From Deltaproteobacteria bacterium (lineage in GTDB: Bacteria > Desulfobacterota > Syntrophia > Syntrophales > UBA2210): 25,269 nt of DNA. The notes below the pieces were generated by a model, which saw nothing but the letters and a program-made list of their open reading frames with translations, was not told where the DNA came from and searched no databases. Where the stretch lies: assembly GCA_011056825.1 (NCBI GenBank), contig DSBH01000137.1, positions 1-25,269 on the forward strand. The letters run 5' to 3'. Below are positions 22,801 through 25,269 of the stretch, one piece after another; the first letter of the stretch is position 1; each line of letters opens with the position of its first letter. Both the position numbers and the translations under genes were made by a program.

Positions 22801-25269
22801 GATAAATCGAGCATCTCCTGGGTTACTTCAAAGGAAAAATAGTCAACGCTGTCGTCACCGGTGGCCCGAACCGTTATATGCGGTATATCCCGGGAAGTGT
22901 TCGCGACGGTATCGCCTATCTCGTCGCTGTAATTCAGTCCCCAGTCTCCCAGTTCCAGGTTCTGCGCGACATACTGTGAATCGTTCCCGGCGAGTTCATT
23001 AATCACTGATGTACCGAAATCGGCCACAATCGACGTGTCGCCCGCATTCGCCGTCTGGCTGGCCTGTCCCTCTCCGAGGACGACTTCCTCGGTCGGCTCG
23101 ACCACGTCGGTGGAACCGCCGTCCTGGAACACATAAATCCCCGGAGTACCGTCAATAATTTTCACATCCACGTGGGACGCGTCGACACCGTCGTAATTGG
23201 TGCCTTCCGTGGTGGAAACATCATGGGTAACGCGGGCGAAATGGGTGCCTTCGGCAACGCCGTCGTCGACAGCACGGACATAGACATCCTGCTGCGTATC
23301 CCAGTTGCCGGGCGTAAAAATCAGTGAGTCGACCGGATTGCCGTCCACGTCCTCAAGCTCGATCTGGCCGTCGGACAGGTCGTTGAGCGTGACCGTCACA
23401 TCGGCGTCCGGCATGGAGCTCAAGACCACCGAATAGCGATCCCGTTCCGCGATCTCGCCTTTTTCGAATACCACCGTCTCGTTCGCCTGCTGGGCGATTA
23501 CCACACCGGGAGTGTCGTTATCCACCACTTCGACCGTCAGGCTCGTGGTTGCCAGACCGTCATAAGCATCTCCGTCATCCGGCGACCGCCCCTGGGCGAC
23601 GCTGTGCTTGATCTCGTAGGTCTGCAACCCTTCGGCGATATCGTCATCGACCGCCGTTACGGTGATGATCTGTTCGTTGAACCAGTTGGTGTCATCGAAC
23701 AACAGGGTGACGCCTTCTTCGTTGCCGTTGAGAGCTACTCCCCTGGCTCCTTCTTTCATAGCCTCTTCCGGGGGAAGGGTGGCGCTGGCCGTCACCCGCA
23801 CATCTTCTTCCGGCGGGCGCGTCAGCGCGATTGCGTACTGGGCCATGATCATGCCCGCGGGGGCCGCGGCACCGTCCTCGAACACCCGCAGGGACCCTTC
23901 AAGCATGCGCACAACGATGCCCGCTTCGTCGGCGTCGGCCACATTGACGGACACGTCCCCGGCGAAAACGCCATCGTAGTCCGACGTACCGTCGGTGCTG
24001 CTCGCCAGCAGTTCCACCAGTCCGCTGTGACCCAGCAGATCATTGCTCACCACCGAAATGGGCTCCCCGTTTGTCCCGCCTCCCACGTTGAAACTGTCGC
24101 TGCCCAGCCCGCCGATAAGGGAGGTCTCCACATATTCATTCGTTGAAGCGATGAAGAACGTATCGTTCCCCTCCAGGGCGTTGACGACCACTTTTTCAAT
24201 ACCGCCATACTTGACGAATAACCCGGCACCGTACACACCTCCGTCGGTCACGACGAAGTCATCGCCGAATTCGGTACCCACAACAGTCAAGGTATCCAGT
24301 CCGTCGCCACCCTGGATATTTACGGGGGCGTTTACGGTGTAGGAAATAAAGTCGGCGCCCTGACCACCGTTGATGTTGGTAAACGGCGCTTTGATATCAT
24401 CGGGGTCAACTTTGACAAAGGCCCTGATGATGAACGTGTCGTTGTCTTCATCGCCGTTGAGAGAAAGGGTTGCCAGGTTTCGATAGACCGTGAAGGAATC
24501 CTCACCGATACCGCCGTTGAGGGTCGCGGCGTGGCTGATGCCGTTTGACAGGTATCCCTTCGTGGTCAGGGTGGTGTCAAAACAGTCCTCGGGGGCGAGA
24601 CCGGCGGCTTCGTCCCGGGGTGACTGGAACATCTGTCCCACCTGGAACGTGTCATCACCTTCGTCGCCGTACACGGTCACCGGAGAGTTGGTATCGTCGA
24701 ACACGAAGGTATCGTCACCCTGCCTGCCGTAAACGTACACGCCGGCGTTGATATCGCCGTTGTAGTTGACCCGCTCCACGACGCCGTTTTCTACCGGGAC
24801 CCGGTTTTCATCCATTTCCAGGCTCATGATGGCTCCCGGCCTGAACAGGAAATAATCGGTTTCATCAGTGGCGTAAATCCGGAGGCTGTCGTTGCTCAGG
24901 TCGCCGCCGGGGCTCTCGTCGTAGACGTTAAACAGAGCCGCGCCGTCCCCGTATAGTTCGATCTCGTACAGATCGCTGCCGCCGTACCCCGTCAGGGTCA
25001 CGGCGCCGGTGATGCCGTAGAGCGGGTGAACCATGGGGAAATGGTCGTCGTCACTGTTACCGTAGATAAAAGCCTCGGTACCGATGACCGTTCCCGTGAT
25101 ATCGACCGCGCCGCCGTCGGCATCCGTTCCGGGGACGCCGTAATCGACGTACATGATGACATTTCCGGCGGCTTCAACATCTCCGTAAATCCAGAGGTCG
25201 TCGCCGGCCCGCAGGATAACGTCGCCGGTTTCGGCCCGCAGCACGACACCCTCGGGAATGATGATGTCG
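13890..25269 (-). CDS. Giant RTX/Calx-beta-like repetitive surface protein (N-terminus outside the window)
   Basis: The frame is open from the right edge to the TGA at 13890-13892, giving at least 3,790 residues. The GTG at 25244 is internal, since coding continues upstream. From N to C the visible parts are: RTX/hemolysin-type Gly-Asp repeats (25269-24010); two Calx-beta-like domains (23860-23150); a PPC-like domain (22850-22470); a second PPC-like domain split by nine ~105-residue tandem modules (about 22235-19460); a third Calx-beta-like domain (18860-18590); two EVQT-type domains (17685-16925); RTX repeats with GGxGxD motifs (16480-14600); an acidic disordered linker; and a basic C-terminal tail. 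Aromatic and Cys content is low and Asp/Gly/Thr content very high, as in calcium-bound extracellular adhesins. It lies 71 bp upstream of the DUF3467 fusion gene on the same strand. It is the likely cargo of the nearby export genes, by inference from proximity. Confidence 0.9.
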   Translation of the reverse strand, partial: DIIIPEGVVLRAETGDVILRAGDDLWIYGDVEAAGNVIMYVDYGVPGTDADGGAVDITGTVIGTEAFIYGNSDDDHFPMVHPLYGITGAVTLTGYGGSDLYEIELYGDGAALFNVYDESPGGDLSNDSLRIYATDETDYFLFRPGAIMSLEMDENRVPVENGVVERVNYNGDINAGVYVYGRQGDDTFVFDDTNSPVTVYGDEGDDTFQVGQMFQSPRDEAAGLAPEDCFDTTLTTKGYLSNGISHAATLNGGIGEDSFTVYRNLATLSLNGDEDNDTFIIRAFVKVDPDDIKAPFTNINGGQGADFISYTVNAPVNIQGGDGLDTLTVVGTEFGDDFVVTDGGVYGAGLFVKYGGIEKVVVNALEGNDTFFIASTNEYVETSLIGGLGSDSFNVGGGTNGEPISVVSNDLLGHSGLVELLASSTDGTSDYDGVFAGDVSVNVADADEAGIVVRMLEGSLRVFEDGAAAPAGMIMAQYAIALTRPPEEDVRVTASATLPPEEAMKEGARGVALNGNEEGVTLLFDDTNWFNEQIITVTAVDDDIAEGLQTYEIKHSVAQGRSPDDGDAYDGLATTSLTVEVVDNDTPGVVIAQQANETVVFEKGEIAERDRYSVVLSSMPDADVTVTLNDLSDGQIELEDVDGNPVDSLIFTPGNWDTQQDVYVRAVDDGVAEGTHFARVTHDVSTTEGTNYDGVDASHVDVKIIDGTPGIYVFQDGGSTDVVEPTEEVVLGEGQASQTANAGDTSIVADFGTSVINELAGNDSQYVAQNLELGDWGLNYSDEIGDTVANTSRDIPHITVRATGDDSVDYFSFEVTQEMLDLSSGSVNVVLDVDHGFEIDPVTGADSVWWMSALKLTGPDGNTVGDGFLSDPDYGAAVSSTWFDAYLEADLSEPGTYLVKVSDMQGWLLGKGEEIPPGADYDLHVSLENHEVDTFTFEAKPQYEDEAGNNAAQDIDVDDYWYTYFNPDIGDRENPEGGFIDYYTAYTSVIGNGNGTWDNYSFEITKGMLQPTAGVVSGETAGGTYYLEAGIRLNGDVTPGDVWTITLNGEEYSYTVADTDTTMANVINGLAGEINDDTDVYDTYTASLNETDSTVMDIEDPNGFLFGGVTQEVQAAGTVTRTLATGGVKFSAADITFDPIIPVDGNVWTVVINGNPVEYEVQTDDTLVNVIDGLVASIDAGYAPERIGDDTLRLTDAAGFTLGFQQAGTSPSATAAITGTSLDTNEAEATSWQEVTLNLVGTAVHNQMWTLNLPDGASSAYEVAYGDSLANIADGLEGAAPAGYTIIADGDAVTVSRDSGESFTVDLEVTEAPAGATQSVSGNVSYWSEAVVNLSGPVHEGETWVLTLTAADDTVTSYSYDDTIADYDFDGDLDVDIDDVGGWFENEIGASASYDDTAKTLTITDADGVNVALSVTAASVQGTIALDSSSPALESVDIDLSGTAVADASSGEEWILTLDGVAYTCTTTTTGPPASHIEDVDEVGQWFENNTDISDAGFTVTYNGDSDTLAVSNADGFVSYDFTVGGSGTVTFANEVNSTDGDYEQAVFTLGGSAQVDETWTLTLDGVAYKYIVQTGDDIDDVGDAFATATNTTTPAIPADFTVLYDGAGALTVTKTDGTAFTAEAGVAAPEPGELNFNEAGSTASHYSQADIVLDGTVNAGEEWSLTMTPLNGTETTYTHVVADDYTVGAGNGVIDVDDIGAWFAGDIGASASYNADTNTLTIEDVSVDINFTITPAAVDGDADFNGRVAGDWVTGIQLDGSFAENDVWTLTIDGVTYDSYVVQGSDSDLDDVAEGLAAIIDDFYTVFVSGDTLQVTDSDGSPVTAEKIEQLRVAAGSRTADNSPDTRDHWINADITLQKEGLVLEGELWTVTVHGNAYEYTAQETGETLSHIASELASVLDAAPELDGVVVSVSGAEISLTGLAGDTVEPTRGDGTVQGIFDIDYGNVLESIIQEPVYTEYVLFDGTTIELRTSVVNHELLTSLYLQLVDNESNEVLATSNYSDWVDKGSNTAYDPFLEYTFEEDGFYRIEVGSYTDSLDDYVADVIAGVKTGLSYQLNATLQNHIINPNVISLQGKTLTITEGTGQGQTFTIDDYAPETSTFTFDSALTEAVDHTSRFEVTYDIMALTGYAETTDSFTVVLTSPPAEGETVTVDVAAIATRTYNSDLAFDDEANNGEREAIQVYVNGVESDSLTFTVDNWSVPQEVTVNAIHDNVVDGSDAQVFPAMEERTASIRGPLEIEGGVVVSEELILEDPYMLPGETNELVPDGDIESTGTDGDGKATLTDNDITHYDPESGDVSGGFDPRMNHALYRVKILDGDLAGTVMDVESVNGNTVTFTRDWPDGVAPAAGVHYYYMPINPNTLVDEADQVDTLSVFNGDSPSNDAGVLTADRLYGLGMGPDTVIGGEIIPGGIQYGNLEALNLELGYGNDTLTVESTHHGATHISAGDGTDEITVKTITGHTTIDAGEGVDTVYAGSDSGMMDQINGLLTIEGGGDADHAYIDDSGDDSDNAGTLMQTTLTGLDMPTVEEVQTISVRAEGGSYLMATAGFGTDAGMADSVNVTRTADSATVEVGFDLYNNDSAMLRERLEELYGVNGGIDVTETINGATKTYTVTFSGALAGMDMPQLTWAETWDDTGLEIGSLDISPDVEVAVIEDGTTASLLNTVQTLTVNAGGSAAGTYRIGLRGFEAVYNAHHDWMDYVYDPDNTENIVWTDPIAYDAGADDVYAGLAPILNPNNSRDDLPWTNNVAVRKVDNVLFITFQGAYADLEIEHGDVDATGLTDVDIILDTRLNGINYYNLEGLDVDLGSGNDRFNVEGTAFGTPTSVTTGNGNDSINVYNPERSLDDILGELSVDTMGGSNTLNVDGSGDTVADTATITNAAIIGLAPADINYQSTGGNMAGGITIWSGTAGDTITVDSTHRTDGVRTITTLNTNDGDDDVTVSLNAATDGFFAVNTQAGDDTVDGSASSLPLVIFGGAGMDEIDGGSGDDIIFGDRGRVYYRDDTGDVVTSLGNGAPVVGDTIEVTSSWDFSAETDPLSISRVIRLEGGAENGETWSIEIHDETGEVIATAEYTVADDQVETVESIAGQLAFLLNDDLAAQGIEHYSVAADGIHLVITNAGGYPVFSVSHGVRTEDRTDGVDRTPSNVLTIDPAVGGIDTISAGDGNETIIGGFGIDAITAGTGDHVVFGDNGRVDYDTDGALKVLETTDTEIDSAYGDDDTITITGDGNNHILGGMGSDTISTTATTIGTTDVILGDNGRVEYAGPVGGLELSLIESTVLSRGGNDTIETGDGEKYIVGGFGADIITAGVGDHVVMGDNGRVNYDTDGAPKVLETTDTVDHPEYGGDDTITLGSGDGVIFGGMGSDEITTHDGTEVIFGDNGRVEYAGPVGGLELSLIESTLPLEGGDDTITTGNGMKYIVGGFGSDKIITGTGSDILIGDNGVVEYDEDGLPETVYSTWPDVGGVDTLETTADTNILIGGTKGDFIYGGSGRDAIFGDSGEVTLLNGVWHTLEATDYFIGGDDFMDGGAGNDVMMGGAGNNIFAGSLSEDIMIDTYGRVTFTPDASKVTSVIRLDTTSLIANVMTELEGGKDIGEIPEVETVGDREFADEGWLFGSFQEWGVSGAGINLAGHKGSYGLAGTGDEQTDQPRDHHGLSQAPSAGEGEPSIPESETPPGEEPPIEEEATEENTSHAGEAPEGAGNSGGETNEGTEEDESSDEEEEGNGEGGSADAGTAAVASMMGWKVLAGGSLGTRAATGVIDRESFRELAARQDKKRFKRWTSVGL
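13893..14330 (-). other. C-terminal acidic linker, small apolar segment and basic tail of the giant protein
   Basis: After the RTX part comes a stretch dominated by Glu, Ser, Pro and Gly (14330-14070; includes EEDESSDEEEEG). A short apolar segment follows (14053-14000; AAVASMMGWKVLAGG), and the last 30 residues are basic (KKRFKRW). Linker, apolar segment and basic end resemble a C-terminal sorting or anchoring signal. The apolar part is shorter than a normal TM helix, so this is a suggestion only. Confidence 0.45.
15055..15485 (-). repeat. Near-identical 62-bp direct repeats (15055-15116 and 15424-15485)
   Basis: These two 62-bp stretches encode the GDNGRVEYAGPVGG...LSLIES segment of the RTX region. 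They differ at only two bases, at an offset of 369 bp. Identity at silent sites means recent duplication or gene conversion. Confidence 0.85.
15238..15686 (-). repeat. Near-identical 65-bp direct repeats (15238-15302 and 15622-15686)
   Basis: These stretches encode the GDNGRV(D/N)YDTDGA.KVLETTDT segment. The two copies are 384 bp apart and differ at only a few bases. With the 62-bp pair they show one unit of about 370-384 bp duplicated in tandem. Confidence 0.8.
15853..16137 (-). repeat. Isolated tenth copy of the W-x-[LV] tandem module inside the RTX region
   Basis: The segment GETWSIEI, then AEYTVADDQVETVESIAGQL, then YSVAADGIHLVITNAGG has the same order as the modules at 19460-22235 (WTLTLDG, Y.V..GD, a helix with I..GL, a final TLTITD.DG strand). 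RTX repeats flank it on both sides. Confidence 0.65.
16925..17685 (-). repeat. Two copies of an EVQT...LTW domain in the giant protein
   Basis: The first copy, about 17685-17370 (EVQTISVRAEGGSYLMATAG ... YTVTFSGALAGMDMPQLTW), is followed by a second at about 17275-16925 (TVQTLTVNAGGSAAGTYRIG ... LFITFQGAYADLEIEHGDVD). Both share the order VQTxxV, a G-rich strand pair, a short helix and a final xTFxGAxA strand. Repeats of this kind are known from giant proteins of Planctomycetes and Proteobacteria. Confidence 0.7.
18590..18860 (-). repeat. Calx-beta-like domain 3 of the giant protein
   Basis: FTVVLTSPPAEGETVTVDV near the start and LTFTVDNWSVPQEVTVNAI with HDNVVDG near the end match the two domains at 23150-23860. 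The shared core is an F-x3-NW-x3-Q-x-V-x-V-x-A line, typical of Calx-beta-like extracellular modules. Confidence 0.65.
19070..19460 (-). other. C-terminal part of the split second PPC-like domain
   Basis: GIFDIDYGN at 19430-19455 resumes the strand VVLDVDHGF of the intact PPC-like domain at 22470-22850. It is followed by LYLQLVDNESNEVLATSNYS and FEEDGFYRIEVGSYTD, the usual PPC ending in which the chain returns to a Gly-x-Tyr strand. Its N-terminal part is at 22210-22285. Confidence 0.6.
19460..22235 (-). repeat. Nine tandem ~105-residue modules of an unnamed beta-rich family
   Basis: A W-x-[LVI]-x-[LVI]-x(0,2)-G signature recurs at about 22143, 21830, 21525, 21238, 20909, 20590, 20276, 19960 and 19660 (positions of the Trp codon region). 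Steps are about 287-329 bp. Each module reads GE.WTLTLDG..Y.Y.V, a helix with DIA.GL or DVG.WF, then a strand pair ending TLTITD.DG. DNA identity between modules is low, so the array is old. Confidence 0.8.
22210..22285 (-). other. N-terminal part of the split second PPC-like domain
   Basis: DNYSFEITKGMLQPTAGVVS lines up with DYFSFEVTQEMLDLSSGSVN of the intact PPC-like domain. The following strand of the intact domain is missing here and appears 2.8 kb later at 19430-19455. Confidence 0.6.
22470..22850 (-). other. PPC-like domain 1 of the giant protein (intact)
   Basis: VDYFSFEVTQEMLD, then VNVVLDVDHGF, LKLTGPDGNTVGDG and LSEPGTYLVKVSDM are the strand pattern of bacterial pre-peptidase C-terminal (PPC) domains, Ca-stabilised beta sandwiches. 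It serves as reference for the split domain that follows. Confidence 0.65.
23150..23860 (-). repeat. Calx-beta-like domains 1 and 2 of the giant protein
   Basis: Domain 1 (about 23860-23500) has YAIALTRPPEEDV, then LLFDDTNWFNEQIITVTAV and DDDIAEG. Domain 2 (about 23450-23150) has YSVVLSSMPDADV, then LIFTPGNWDTQQDVYVRAV and DDGVAEG. Both end on a VDND- or IIDG-type strand. Such domains bind calcium and are common in surface adhesins. Confidence 0.75.
24010..25269 (-). repeat. N-terminal RTX-type Gly/Asp repeat region of the giant protein (runs off the window)
   Basis: Motifs include VYGRQGDDTFVFDD, VYGDEGDDTFQVG, LNGGIGEDSFTV, INGGQGADFISYTV, IQGGDGLDTLTVVG, LEGNDTFFIAS and IGGLGSDSFNVGGG. 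They are looser than the C-terminal RTX block and are separated by longer strands. The right edge cuts the region; reading continues there as DIIIPEGV. Confidence 0.75.

Noticed and set aside
25244..25244. GTG as true start of the giant protein
   Set aside because: The frame continues upstream to the window edge (DIIIPEGV), there is no ribosome binding site, and no signal sequence follows.

Overview
The window is chromosomal DNA from a GC-rich Gram-negative bacterium. The degenerate ThyX-type domain, the FmdB-type zinc ribbon with a long acidic tail, and a giant RTX/Calx-beta-like protein next to adaptor, M50 and SecA genes suggest a deltaproteobacterial (Desulfobacterota-like) host. This is inferred from family habits; no 16S or other decisive marker is present.

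Layout. (1) 1-1267, rightward: a ThyX-like domain protein cut by the left edge, then an FmdB-family protein. (2) 1268-1757, no gene: two 72-bp copies of a C/G-run hairpin repeat flanking a 70-bp palindromic REP-type element. (3) 1758-8976, leftward: DUF3467 protein, GAF-GAF-TM-HlyD fusion, PqqD-like/M50 protease/HlyD fusion, a short SecA-like ATPase and a secreted HlyD-type adaptor. Spacing is tight and a good promoter lies upstream of the DUF3467 gene. (4) 9109-13818, a biosynthesis-like block: O-methyltransferase (leftward), P-loop kinase (rightward), then leftward a DUF3467 fusion, a radical SAM protein and another unknown protein. The DUF3467 fusion and the last protein both look like alpha-beta-beta-alpha (ABBA) prenyltransferase-type folds. 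(5) 13890 to the right edge, leftward: one giant repetitive calcium-binding-type protein of at least 3,790 residues. Its N-terminus is outside the window.

How the parts may work together (inference). The giant protein looks like a surface or secreted adhesin. The window has no type I ABC exporter and no TolC. Instead it has three proteins with HlyD-type lipoyl/barrel modules, one fused to an intramembrane M50 protease carrying a PqqD-like (peptide-recognition) domain and one fused to cytoplasmic GAF domains. It also has a SecA that stops before the wing and two-helix-finger regions. This could be an envelope-spanning export or processing machine using SecA-type ATP hydrolysis. A DUF3467 domain occurs both as a small protein at the head of the transport operon and as the N-terminus of a protein in the biosynthesis block, which suggests the two blocks belong to one system.

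The giant gene also shows how it evolved. Nine ~105-residue tandem modules (about 2.8 kb) appear to be inserted inside a PPC-like domain whose intact counterpart lies just N-terminal. A tenth copy of the same module sits inside the C-terminal RTX region.
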